Positions 53,413-60,947 of a stretch of 64,000 nucleotides of DNA are shown here, piece after piece; the first letter of the stretch is position 1, and each line of letters begins with the position of its first letter. This DNA is from Flavobacterium saccharophilum (GTDB lineage Bacteria > Bacteroidota > Bacteroidia > Flavobacteriales > Flavobacteriaceae). The position numbers and the translations under genes are program-made. The notes below the pieces were generated by a model that saw nothing but the letters and a program-made list of their open reading frames with translations, had not been told where the DNA came from and searched no databases. The DNA lies in assembly GCF_900142735.1 (NCBI RefSeq), contig NZ_FRBY01000002.1, positions 496,001 to 560,000 of the forward strand. The letters run 5' to 3'.

Positions 53413-54057
53413 TTAATCACCAATTTTCTCCAAAGTCGGAATATCATCCATTTTCTCCAGGCGCTCTGCAAGTCCGGCTTTGGCTTCGTTTAATTCCAGT
53501 TCGGCTTTGCCTAATTCTTTATACCATTCTTCTTTTCCAACATCCGAAGCCTGAATTTTACGCATGATTTCATAAATTTCACCCTCAGCTTCCATCACTT
53601 TTAATCTTTTGTAATACGTAAGACTCTCCGTCATATGCGCCAATGCAATCATAGCGGTCAAAAACGGATGATTGTTGGTTACATTAACGTCTTTAATTCT
53701 TCCGTGTTCGAGTTCTACTTTTAAGGCAAAAGCGAATTCTTCCATATTAAAAACTTCATGCTTACTTTTTGGATTCAAGTAGGCTTCAATAGCTTTTACA
53801 TTATTCATTGTTGACAGATCAACATCCGTCCCTTTCTTCTTCAAATCATTGTAAACCACATTTCCTATTGCTCTCGCCTCATCGATGGTTGGGTCATTTT
53901 CCGGATTTTCAAAATCACGAACCGACCAATCCCAATTTTTAGGATGAACAGGTTTTATATATTTTTCGCAAAAATCTGTTACGTCCTTTTTTAAACTTAC
54001 CATTTCGTCTTCTCTCTTGATATAAACATCCTGATAAGCACCACTTTGTGTTCCCAT
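53413..54057 (-). CDS. Conserved hypothetical protein (DUF5661-like)
   Basis: I choose the ATG at 54055-54057 (MGTQSGAYQDVYIKRE), giving 214 residues. A start 12 codons earlier would lie inside a hairpin and adds residues without family character. The protein is helical and soluble: FCEKYIKPVHPKNWDWSVRD, DEARAIGNVVYNDLKKKGTD, EEFAFALKVELEHGRIKDVN and NHPFLTAMIALAHMTESLTY. The EHGR and HPFLTAMIALAHM pieces resemble DUF5661. Function is unknown. The context is the cluster of stress-associated families. Confidence 0.78.
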   Translation of the reverse strand: MGTQSGAYQDVYIKREDEMVSLKKDVTDFCEKYIKPVHPKNWDWSVRDFENPENDPTIDEARAIGNVVYNDLKKKGTDVDLSTMNNVKAIEAYLNPKSKHEVFNMEEFAFALKVELEHGRIKDVNVTNNHPFLTAMIALAHMTESLTYYKRLKVMEAEGEIYEIMRKIQASDVGKEEWYKELGKAELELNEAKAGLAERLEKMDDIPTLEKIGD

Positions 54058-54082
54058 ACTATTTGTTTTTATGTTTAAATAC

Positions 54083-54114
54083 AAACGACACATTTTCTAA
54101 AAAATGTGTCGTTT
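54083..54114 (-). terminator. Hairpin after the DUF1328 gene
   Basis: AAACGACACATTTT (54083-54096) pairs with AAAATGTGTCGTTT (54101-54114) around a 4-base loop. It lies 37 bp after the DUF1328 stop codon and 25 bp before the DUF5661-like start, so it should end the former transcript. Confidence 0.75.
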
Positions 54115-54151
54115 CAAGTTCGTTTTTTTATTTACTGAGCGCTTCTCCAGA

Positions 54152-54313
54152 CTAAATACTTCTACGTCCGCTAATAAGCGATAAAATAAATAATACTATG
54201 AATATAAAGAATAAGACTTTAGCTATTCCTGCTGCTCCGGCGGCGATTCCACCAAAACCGAATATTCCTGCCACTATGGCTAGAATAATAAAAATGACTG
54301 TCCAACGTAACAT
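54152..54313 (-). CDS. DUF1328 small membrane protein (YtjA-like)
   Basis: The protein of 53 residues starts [20 protein letters not shown] and continues [20 protein letters not shown], ending [10 protein letters not shown]. The LRW start and FGFGGIA-x-AAGIAK-x-LFFIF pattern are those of DUF1328/YtjA, two membrane helices with a Gly/Ala-rich turn. It was found by reading the minus strand of this gap because it is short. Relatives are often found among stress- or osmotic-response genes; the function is unknown. Confidence 0.92.
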   Translation of the reverse strand: MLRWTVIFIILAIVAGIFGFGGIAAGAAGIAKVLFFIFIVLFILSLISGRRSI

Positions 54314-54422
54314 AAGCGTGATTTTTAAATTAATATGATTTTTGTTTGTTACTCAAATTTCATGTTTTTAAAAGATAAACATTAACTCTAAACATTATAT
54401 TTATAGCTCTATCAGTACTGAT

Positions 54423-55514
54423 TTACAACAAATTGAGCTGGTAATTTTGTATTAATTCAGAAAAAGCAATTTCGGTTCTCGAAAAGTATTTCTGATTGCT
54501 TCGGCTTTTTTTTACTCTATCAAAATAGTGCTGAATTGAGCCGTCTTCATAAGTCGAAACCAATAAAGGATGAACGTAATAATTCTTGCAAACGTTTCTG
54601 GTATTCCCTAACGCCTCTGCTGTAATATCATAAGCTTCCAGAATATTCTTTTTTATTTCTTTTTCATCTGATGTTGTTCCGATTTCCATCAGCGTTTCAA
54701 AAAATATAATCGATGCCGCCCAGGTTCTAAAGTCTTTTGCGCTAAAATATTCACCCGAAATATTATGTAAATATTCATTGACCATATGACTGTCTAAAAC
54801 CTTCTTTTCGCCATTTCGATCGTAATATTTAAAAACTTCCCAACCCGGAATTTCTTCACATCGACTTACTAATTTGATAAGTTTTTTATTCTTGGTTGTA
54901 ATCGTATGTTGAATTCCCTTCTTTCCGACAAATTCAAATCGGAGTGAATTTTTATCAATGTTAATATGGCGTTTTCTTAAAGTCGAAAGTCCGTATGATT
55001 TATTGTCTTTAGCGTACTTTTCATTCCCAATTCTAATATGGGTTTCTTCCATTAATCGAATTACCAATGCCACTACTTTCTCTCTTCCCCACTCTTTTCG
55101 TTCCAGATCTTCATCAACTTGTTTTCTGATTGATGGTAACTTCGATCCGAATTCTGCTATTTTATAGAATTTAGTCTGATTTCTGATTAAATTCCACTTT
55201 GGATGATATCTGTATTGCTTTCTGTTTCTATCGTCTAAACCAACCGCTTGTAAATGCGCATTTGGCAAATCTGAAATTTGTACATTTTGCCAGGCTGGCG
55301 GTAAAACCAAACTATTTATGCGCTTTAGTTCGCTTTTTTGTTTAATACAACGACCCTTTTTTTTATAAATAAAACCTTCTTCACATTTGCATCTTTCAAT
55401 AGTCAATTGCTGATTGTTTATATATACTAAATCCAATTTTTCCAACACCAGATGTGGCGTTTTAATTAATTGCTTCACTAATTTTTCAGCTTTAGCTATT
55501 GTGGTTGTATTCAT
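54423..55514 (-). CDS. DNA topoisomerase IB (poxvirus type)
   Basis: I take the ATG at 55512-55514 (MNTTTIAKAEKLVK), giving 363 residues; an upstream start at 55541 is possible. The N-terminal domain has YKKKGRCIKQKSELKRINSL and LPPAWQNVQISDLPNAHLQA. The catalytic domain has ETHIRIGNEKYAKDNKSYGL, FVGKKGIQHTI, and KDFRTWAASIIFFE. The Tyr nucleophile is expected in NTRNVCKNYYVHPLLVSTYE. It relaxes supercoils of both signs. It lies in the stress-family cluster beside a Rho-N-like protein gene. Confidence 0.94.
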   Translation of the reverse strand: MNTTTIAKAEKLVKQLIKTPHLVLEKLDLVYINNQQLTIERCKCEEGFIYKKKGRCIKQKSELKRINSLVLPPAWQNVQISDLPNAHLQAVGLDDRNRKQYRYHPKWNLIRNQTKFYKIAEFGSKLPSIRKQVDEDLERKEWGREKVVALVIRLMEETHIRIGNEKYAKDNKSYGLSTLRKRHINIDKNSLRFEFVGKKGIQHTITTKNKKLIKLVSRCEEIPGWEVFKYYDRNGEKKVLDSHMVNEYLHNISGEYFSAKDFRTWAASIIFFETLMEIGTTSDEKEIKKNILEAYDITAEALGNTRNVCKNYYVHPLLVSTYEDGSIQHYFDRVKKSRSNQKYFSRTEIAFSELIQNYQLNLL

Positions 55515-55615
55515 TTTTATTCGATTTTTATTTCCCGTCAAGCGGATGTTTTTACCACAGATTTAAAAGATTTTCAGCTATCATTCTCATTTTCATAATC
55601 TATGGCAATAATTTT

Positions 55616-55846
55616 TTAATTTTTCTTCAAAGAGCGAATGAGGCTTTTTTTATTCATATAAGACCGTCCAGGAATATTTGCTTTTATAGCTTCCTGATAC
55701 AAATCTTCCTTCGTCCACTCTTCGTAAGGCTTTGTTTTTTCTCCTTTTAAAACAGGATCTTTTTTGGTCGTAACCGGACCTGATTTAGTCTTGTTATATC
55801 CTTCCTTTAAAAGGCCATGATAGTCACTTTTACCTGTTGCATACAT
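55616..55846 (-). CDS. Small protein with a Rho N-terminal-like (SAP-type) domain
   Basis: This 76-residue basic protein has a flexible Lys/Thr-rich first half (YATGKSDYHGLLKEGYNKTK) and a second half, EEWTKEDLYQEAIKANIPGR then SYMNKKSLIRSLKKN, with the helix-extended-helix form of the Rho N-terminal domain. Such small proteins are common in Bacteroidota and probably bind nucleic acid; that is inference. The gene stands 75 bp from the putative topoisomerase start in the same direction. Confidence 0.85.
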   Translation of the reverse strand: MYATGKSDYHGLLKEGYNKTKSGPVTTKKDPVLKGEKTKPYEEWTKEDLYQEAIKANIPGRSYMNKKSLIRSLKKN

Positions 55847-55970
55847 GATTAAGAATTTTTAGGTTTAAAATTGAATGTTTGGTATATCAAATTTCAAAAT
55901 AAAACAGTTTCAGACCGTTATATAATTCTTGTAATAACTTTCATAATTAACTCTAGATATAAAGCATAAA

Positions 55971-56001
55971 AAAATCCCAATTCTAAGGGAATTGGGATTT
56001 T
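55971..56001 (-). terminator. Terminator downstream of the 93-residue membrane protein gene
   Basis: AAAATCCCAATTC (55971-55983) pairs with GAATTGGGATTTT (55989-56001), with a T-rich minus-strand tail. It ends 26 bp beyond the last in-frame stop at 56027-56029. The remaining bases of the 303-bp gap 55847-56149 hold no other recognised feature except the in-frame extension listed next. Confidence 0.88.
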
Positions 56002-56026
56002 CAGGGTTGTAGTTAAAAATTGGTAG

Positions 56027-56149
56027 TTATTTATTTTGAAGATATAAATCAATTTCGAAATATTTTTCTTTCATCAGACTCAAAGAAAAAGCGGCGGCTG
56101 CCGAGATGAAAACGTAATAATCAAGTGGTGCTTGGATTTCATTAAAAAA
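56027..56149 (-). other. In-frame 40-codon open extension after a stop codon
   Basis: Directly after the TAA of the 93-residue membrane protein the same frame stays open for 40 codons. It reads FFNEIQAPLDYYVFISAAAA then FSLSLMKEKYFEIDLYLQNK, and stops at 56027. The piece could form a membrane helix and ends just before a terminator. It may be the lost C-terminus of the gene, a small separate frame starting at an internal ATG, or chance. Confidence 0.35.
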
Positions 56150-56431
56150 TTAGGATTCAACTTTCCCTATATCATCGATAGAATCAAGAGAAGCATTCTT
56201 TTGCTTTCCAATTAATTTATTTCCAGTTTTCCATAGAAATTTAATTAATAAAACTGCCAGAACAATTACAACCATTCCTCCCAGAAAATAGGCTACACCG
56301 TCTGATTTAGATTTCTGAAATTCAACTGAGGCATCCATAAAGGAAGTAAAAAATACTTTTACTGTAGCTAACGTTATAAACCCTGTAAAAAACAATAAAA
56401 TGTAACCTGCAATTATTTTTAATATTTTCAT
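56150..56431 (-). CDS. Small membrane protein of unknown function
   Basis: This 93-residue protein has two membrane helices (about 5-27, IIAGYILLFFTGFITLATVK, and 46-66, YFLGGMVVIVLAVLLIKFLW) and a polar tail (KQKNASLDSIDDIGKVES). I recognise no family. It lies at the end of the stress-family run, with divergent orientation to the DUF4142 gene. An open in-frame extension beyond its stop codon raises the question of truncation. Confidence 0.75.
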   Translation of the reverse strand: MKILKIIAGYILLFFTGFITLATVKVFFTSFMDASVEFQKSKSDGVAYFLGGMVVIVLAVLLIKFLWKTGNKLIGKQKNASLDSIDDIGKVES

Positions 56432-56735
56432 AAATAAACTTTAAATAACTAATTACCAAATCATTAAGACAAACCCTCTTCTAAAGATTACCCAATATAA
56501 TAACTATAGTTGATATCAACCATAAAATAACATTAATCATTTTTTTGATTTTTATTTAAATTAGAATTCTGCTTTTCAAAGATTATCATTTAAATAGTAC
56601 ACTTCCTTACGGAAAACCGCAATTGATCAAAATTTTCCATCATCTTGAAATCCTGTAACATTATTTAATAATGCTGTAAGACATTCTTTGTATCATCTGA
56701 ATAATTTTACATCATAACATTTAAACTATAAAATC
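56432..56735. promoter_or_regulatory. 304-bp divergent regulatory gap
   Basis: No gene or repeat is visible. ATTCTTTGTATCAT at 56683-56696 resembles a -7 box and its downstream bases (compare TAAGTTTGTATCAT before azoR) and lies about 45 bp before the DUF4142 gene. Otherwise nothing stands out. Confidence 0.45.
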
Positions 56736-57323
56736 ATGAAAAAGATACTATTAGCCGGAAAAGTAATTTTAGGAGCAGGACTAATCATTATATTCTTGAA
56801 TTCTTGTAAAAATGAACCTAAACAAGAAGATCCAAAAGAAGTAGCAGAAGATGCAAATGAAGCAAAATTTGACTCTATCGATAGTAAGGAAGATGATTCT
56901 GAATTTTTAGTAGATCAGGCCGAAATTAATTTGGCTGAAATCGAAATCGGAAAATTAGCTCAAACTAAAAGTACCAATCCTGAAGTGAAAAAATTCGGAA
57001 AAATGTTAGTTGATGAACATACTAAAGCCGCTTCTGAAGTTAGTGCTTTGGCTAAAGCAAAAAACTTTACATTACCAACTTCTCTTACTGAAGACGGACA
57101 GGAAGAATACAAAAAACTAAACGAAAAATCAGGAGTAGATTTTGATAAAAAATTTGCTGATATGATGATCGACGGTCACGAAAAAGCGATCAAAAAACTT
57201 GAAGAAGCTTCTAAAGATGCAAAAGATCAAGATGTTAAAACGTGGGCTTCTAATAATATTGCCGGATTGACCGCGCATTTAGAGCACGCAAAATTGCTAA
57301 AACAAAATTTAGACAAAAAGTAA
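56736..57323 (+). CDS. DUF4142 exported lipoprotein
   Basis: This 195-residue protein has a lipobox LNSC (Cys24) after a hydrophobic signal, an acidic linker (about 27-55), and the DUF4142 helical domain: EFLVDQAEINLAEIEIGKLA, NPEVKKFGKMLVDEHTKAAS, FDKKFADMMIDGHEKAIKKL and WASNNIAGLTAHLEHAKLLK. The two His-containing helices (DEHTKA, DGHEKA) give a ferritin-like bundle outside the inner membrane. Relatives are frequent in stress loci of soil bacteria. The function is unknown. Confidence 0.93.
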   Translation: MKKILLAGKVILGAGLIIIFLNSCKNEPKQEDPKEVAEDANEAKFDSIDSKEDDSEFLVDQAEINLAEIEIGKLAQTKSTNPEVKKFGKMLVDEHTKAASEVSALAKAKNFTLPTSLTEDGQEEYKKLNEKSGVDFDKKFADMMIDGHEKAIKKLEEASKDAKDQDVKTWASNNIAGLTAHLEHAKLLKQNLDKK

Positions 57324-57357
57324 AATAAATTTAATTGGTTATTATTATTTATTTTAA

Positions 57358-57404
57358 AAACCCCTTAAGAGTTGAATTGCTTAAGGGGTTTCTTTTTTTT
57401 TTTT
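57358..57404 (+). terminator. Terminator of the DUF4142 gene
   Basis: AAACCCCTTAA (57358-57368) pairs with TTAAGGGGTTT (57381-57391), followed by a C and a long T run. It lies 34 bp after the stop codon. Confidence 0.93.
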
Positions 57405-57406
57405 TG

Positions 57407-57528
57407 AAGGTGCAAAGTTGCAAAGCTGCAGAGGTTCAAAGGTTTACTCTCTGTGGTAATTCATAGCATCCCAAAAATAAACACATTTAAAAAAAACTTT
57501 GAACCTCTGATCCTTTGATCCTTTGAAC
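57407..57528. repeat. Hairpin of GGTTCAAAGG/CCTTTGAACC words
   Basis: AGGTTCAAAGG near 57431-57442 faces CCTTTGATCCTTTGAACCT at 57512-57530; GCAAAGTTGCAAAGCTGCAG precedes it. It ends at the alcohol dehydrogenase stop codon and may supply that gene's 3' end. Confidence 0.7.
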
Positions 57529-58581
57529 CTATTTCAAAGACTCCATATCAATCACAAAACGATACTTTATATCTCCTTTCAATAATCTTTCGTAAGCGTC
57601 ATTTACTTCGTTTACGCCAATTACTTCGATATCAGCAGTGATATTGTGTTCTGCACAGAAATCAAGCATTTCCTGAGTTTCTTTGATTCCACCGATGGCA
57701 GATCCTGCGAAACTTCTTCTTCCTAAAATCAAACTGAATGAAGTTACCGGAAGCGGATCCATTGGAGCACCAACTAGTACCAGATTTCCGTCTACTTTTA
57801 ATAAGTTTAAATACGAATCGATATTATGCTCAGCCGATACGCAATCTAAAATAAAGTGTAATGTTTTAGCATGTTGTGCCATTTGTTCGGGATCTGTTGA
57901 TAAAACTACTTCATCAGCACCCAAACGTTTTGCGTCTTCAGTTTTAGATAATGAAGTCGTGAAAACTACCACATGAGCACCCATTGCTTTCGCCAATTTG
58001 ATTCCCATATGACCTAAACCACCGATACCTACAATCCCCACTTTTTGACCAGGACCCACTTTCCAGTGTCTTAACGGAGAATACGTTGTGATTCCGGCGC
58101 ATAATAATGGTGCAACTCCCGCAAGATCTAATTTGTCTGAAATATGCAATACATAATTCTCATCAACCACAATACTTTGTGAATATCCTCCGAAAGTTTG
58201 TCCTCCTAAATGTTTATCAGGTGAATTGAAAGTTAATATATTTCCTTCATCACAAAATTGCTCTAAATCATTTTTGCAATGCTCACATTCTCTACAAGAA
58301 TCAACCATACAGCCTACTCCAGCCAATTGACCTACTGTGAAATTCTTTACATGCTCACCTACTTTTACCACTCTCCCAACAATTTCATGTCCGGGAACAA
58401 TTGGATAAACAGTGCCATGCCATTCGTTTCTGGCCGAATGTAAATCAGAATGACAGATTCCGCAATATAAAATTTCTATTTCTACGTCATGCGCTTGTAC
58501 CGCTCTGCGTTTAATGTCTAATGTTTGTAATGGTGCTTCAGCAGCTTCTGTACCAAAGGCTTTTACGTTTTTTGTTTCCAT
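57529..58581 (-). CDS. Zinc-dependent NAD(P)+ alcohol dehydrogenase (YahK/cinnamyl-alcohol type)
   Basis: This 350-residue medium-chain dehydrogenase has the catalytic zinc ligands in CGICHSDLHSARNEW and GHEIVGRV. The structural zinc cysteines are in CMVDSCRECEHCKNDLEQFC. The cofactor site is GIVGIGGLGHMGIKLAKAMG. It resembles E. coli YahK and YjgB, NADPH-linked aldehyde reductases of broad range. It is the first of four minus-strand genes read from the right (AraC regulator, two cupins, then this gene), although repeats separate it from the cupins. An aldehyde-detoxifying role is inferred. Confidence 0.93.
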   Translation of the reverse strand: METKNVKAFGTEAAEAPLQTLDIKRRAVQAHDVEIEILYCGICHSDLHSARNEWHGTVYPIVPGHEIVGRVVKVGEHVKNFTVGQLAGVGCMVDSCRECEHCKNDLEQFCDEGNILTFNSPDKHLGGQTFGGYSQSIVVDENYVLHISDKLDLAGVAPLLCAGITTYSPLRHWKVGPGQKVGIVGIGGLGHMGIKLAKAMGAHVVVFTTSLSKTEDAKRLGADEVVLSTDPEQMAQHAKTLHFILDCVSAEHNIDSYLNLLKVDGNLVLVGAPMDPLPVTSFSLILGRRSFAGSAIGGIKETQEMLDFCAEHNITADIEVIGVNEVNDAYERLLKGDIKYRFVIDMESLK

Positions 58582-58597
58582 GTTTTAAGTTTTTTTT

Positions 58598-58761
58598 GTT
58601 TCAAGTTTCAGGTTAATAGCCACAAAGGCACTAAGTCGCAAAGATTGGCAACTTATAGGAACGGATTCTCTATTGTCGGGACGACAAGATTGTTGTCAGG
58701 TAAGTCCAGAATTATCTAATTATCTAATTATCTAATTAACAAATTATCTAATTATCTAATT
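58598..58761. repeat. Mosaic of four repeat families between cupin and dehydrogenase genes
   Basis: In order: GTTTCAAGTTTCAGG (58598-58612), GCCACAAAGGCACTAAG with GTCGCAAAG (58619-58643), a small GACAAGATTGTTGTC hairpin (58683-58697), and AATTATCT repeated from 58710 to 58761 (six units, one altered to AATTAACA). The last array starts 3 bp after the cupin stop. A related AATTATCT run lies at 29892-29930. Confidence 0.85.
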
Positions 58762-58764
58762 CCT

Positions 58765-59169
58765 CTAACTCCCAAAACTATGATATTCTTTATCAGTAAC
58801 ACTATCAAGCCATATACCGTGGCCTTTGTCGATTTCAGTGATGATGGCTACATAAGAAAATTTTCTAAACGGGGTTGCGCCATACCAATGTTCAATTCCA
58901 GGTATAATTGTAATTACCTCGTCTTTATGAATGAGGCGGACTGCGCTTCCTTTTTCCTGATAATACCCTACACCTTCTTTTGCAATAAGCATATGCAGAC
59001 TTGAATTAATATGCCAATTACTTCTTGCACAAGGCTCAAAAGTAACTTCCTTAATCATTGTATTTTCGGGATGAATATTACTGGTTTGTTTTTTATAAGA
59101 TACTTCGCCCGTCATATACGTATTCGGGACTTTTCCTTCTTCAATAACTGTTGTATAATTTGTTGGCAT
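58765..59169 (-). CDS. Cupin-domain protein with altered metal ligands
   Basis: This 134-residue single cupin is related to the next gene. Motif 1 has CARSNWHINSSLHMLIAKEG: the usual H-x-H is H-x-N here, and a His occupies the position of the paralogue's Gln six residues later, so the ligand set may be rearranged. Motif 2 has IIPGIEHWYGATPF with the third His. Substrate and reaction are unknown; relatives beside AraC and dehydrogenase genes include carboxymuconolactone-associated cupins. It lies 28 bp after the paralogue and probably shares its transcript. Confidence 0.88.
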   Translation of the reverse strand: MPTNYTTVIEEGKVPNTYMTGEVSYKKQTSNIHPENTMIKEVTFEPCARSNWHINSSLHMLIAKEGVGYYQEKGSAVRLIHKDEVITIIPGIEHWYGATPFRKFSYVAIITEIDKGHGIWLDSVTDKEYHSFGS

Positions 59170-59197
59170 AACTTATTTATTTTTTGAGTTAGTATTT

Positions 59198-59611
59198 TTA
59201 TTTAAAGCTATTGTATTGCTCGTCGGTTACTGGTTCTAACCAATCTACAATTCCGGTTTGGGTATTAGTACTTATAGCAATGTGAGTGAATTCACTATCC
59301 GGAGAAGCGCCGTGCCAGTGTTTAAGGTCTGGCGGAATATTGACAACATCACCTACTTGTAGCAACTGAATGGGTTTCCCTACTTCCTGATAATAGCCTG
59401 TTCCGTGCGTTACAATCAGAATTTGTCCGCCGGGATGGGTGTGCCAATTGTTTCTTGCGCCGGGTTCGAAAACGACATTACCAACTGCAGTATTTAGAAC
59501 CGGGTCGTTTGGCACCAGCATTTTAACCCAGGCTTTTCCTGTAAAGTAATCTGCCGAAGCCAAATCGCCTTTTGGAAAAATTTCGTTTAATTGATTTTCT
59601 GAAGTTTTCAT
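59198..59611 (-). CDS. Cupin-domain protein with standard metal ligands
   Basis: This 137-residue single cupin has motif 1 PGARNNWHTHPGGQILIVTH with H-x-H and Gln ligands, then GTGYYQEVG, and motif 2 NIPPDLKHWHGASPDSEFTH with the last His. FTGKAWVKMLVPND at the start and WLEPVTDEQYNSF at the end match the group annotated as cupins next to carboxymuconolactone decarboxylases. It precedes the paralogue by 28 bp; the two may act as a heterodimer or as separate small enzymes. Confidence 0.9.
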   Translation of the reverse strand: MKTSENQLNEIFPKGDLASADYFTGKAWVKMLVPNDPVLNTAVGNVVFEPGARNNWHTHPGGQILIVTHGTGYYQEVGKPIQLLQVGDVVNIPPDLKHWHGASPDSEFTHIAISTNTQTGIVDWLEPVTDEQYNSFK

Positions 59612-59790
59612 AATTATTTGTTTTTACTATCGGCACAACCAAATCAGAAAGCAAGGATGTGCTTTAAGAAGGTAGATTTAGTTTATAAAACCGATAAAAG
59701 ATTAATACTAATTATTTCGATGCAAATTTACTTGGTAAAACTGACCAGAGATAATGATAATCAAACAAAAAATTAAGAATATGAAACAAT

Positions 59791-60663
59791 TTACATTCTT
59801 AACGATTTAGGAATTGTCCCAGTAAGTCTTTTAAAGTAGTTATTAAAATAGCTTGGATATTCGAATCCGAGTGAGTAACCGATATCTGCAATGCTCCAGT
59901 CTGTATGTTGCAACAAAGCTTTGGCCTCGCCGATAATTCGTTCTGTAATATGTGCTGTAGTAGGTTTTCCGGTAACTTCTTTTACCGAACGATTGAGGTG
60001 ATTTACGTGTACGGCAAGGCTTTGCGCGTAATCTTGCGGCGTTTTTAAAAGTAATGGCTGATCTTTTGTTTCTACCGGAAATTGTCTTTCCAAAAGTTCT
60101 AAAAACAAGGAAGTGATTCTCGAAGAAGCATTTTTATGTTTAAAAAAGTTTTCAGAAGGCTGCATTTTCATCGATTCGTGCAGAATCAAATTGATATAAT
60201 TGCGAATTAAATCATCTTTAAACACATAATCTGTTTCCTGTTCTTCAATCATTTTTTGAAATAACGAATCTATAAACAACTTTTGTTCAGGTGATAACGA
60301 AAAAATTGGTGTTCCTCCTATTTTAAACAAAGGCGATTCATGAAGACTTGCTGATCTATCATTTACCTTCAAAAAATCTTCGGTAAAAACACAAGCAAAA
60401 CCTTCATAAGAAGGCGAAAGGGTATCCCACGAATAAGGAATATGCGGATTTCCGAAAAACAAAATAGTTCCGTCGACTTCTATCCCGCGATCCGCGTAAT
60501 GTATGAGACTTTTGCTGGTATTGATGCAAATCTTGTAAAAATCCCTACGGTTATAGGTCGGAATTTTACTAACATCACCATTGATTTCGTATACTTTAAA
60601 ACCTTTTAGCTTCAAATCGTTTAAACCAACTTCTGAAGCCTGAAAATCCAATTGCTCTTTCAT
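59791..60663 (-). CDS. AraC-family transcriptional regulator
   Basis: This 290-residue protein has an N-terminal cupin-like sensor (about 20-110; ADRGIEVDGTILFFGNPHIP) and a C-terminal AraC DNA-binding pair of helix-turn-helix units: LAVHVNHLNRSVKEVTGKPT and IADIGYSLGFEYPSYFNNYF then KRLTGTIPKS. It is read before the cupin and alcohol dehydrogenase genes on the same strand, 179 bp upstream of the first cupin, and most likely activates them in response to an aldehyde or aromatic signal; this is inference from order. Confidence 0.93.
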   Translation of the reverse strand: MKEQLDFQASEVGLNDLKLKGFKVYEINGDVSKIPTYNRRDFYKICINTSKSLIHYADRGIEVDGTILFFGNPHIPYSWDTLSPSYEGFACVFTEDFLKVNDRSASLHESPLFKIGGTPIFSLSPEQKLFIDSLFQKMIEEQETDYVFKDDLIRNYINLILHESMKMQPSENFFKHKNASSRITSLFLELLERQFPVETKDQPLLLKTPQDYAQSLAVHVNHLNRSVKEVTGKPTTAHITERIIGEAKALLQHTDWSIADIGYSLGFEYPSYFNNYFKRLTGTIPKSLRM

Positions 60664-60947
60664 TTTGCAAAGTTATGAAAATCAAATAAAAAAAGTTTGT
60701 TTCAGGTTTGTTTTGTTTGCTTCGCCAATTCGGCAAAAGCCTCGTGTCAGGTTTCAGGTGGAGTGGGTTTCATCGCAAAGGGCGAAATCCTTTTTTGGGT
60801 TGGGGCGAAATAATCTCGCAGAGTCGCAAAAGCGCAAAGTTTTTTTCACGCAGATTTTGCAGATTTAAGCAGATAAAAAGGATTACTTTGAAAAATCTTT
60901 ACCAATCTGCGTAAATCTGCAAAATCTACGTGAAACCTATCTTCTAG
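60664..60947. repeat. Repeat mosaic between AraC and GH2 genes, with a 24-bp-arm hairpin
   Basis: It holds GTTTCAGG words (60702-60766), a 'GCAAAG' half element (60815-60839), and a hairpin whose arms TTTCACGCAGATTTTGCAGA (60844 on) and its complement (60912-60935) differ at one base in 24. The hairpin lies 12 bp after the GH2 stop codon and may end its message. It is the same family as 27137-27249. The minus-strand promoter of the AraC gene must lie near 60670-60720. Confidence 0.85.

Noticed and set aside
54058..54093. Twelve extra N-terminal codons for the DUF5661-like protein
   Set aside because: They fall in the right arm of a terminator-like hairpin, and the ATG at 54055-54057 begins the conserved-looking sequence.
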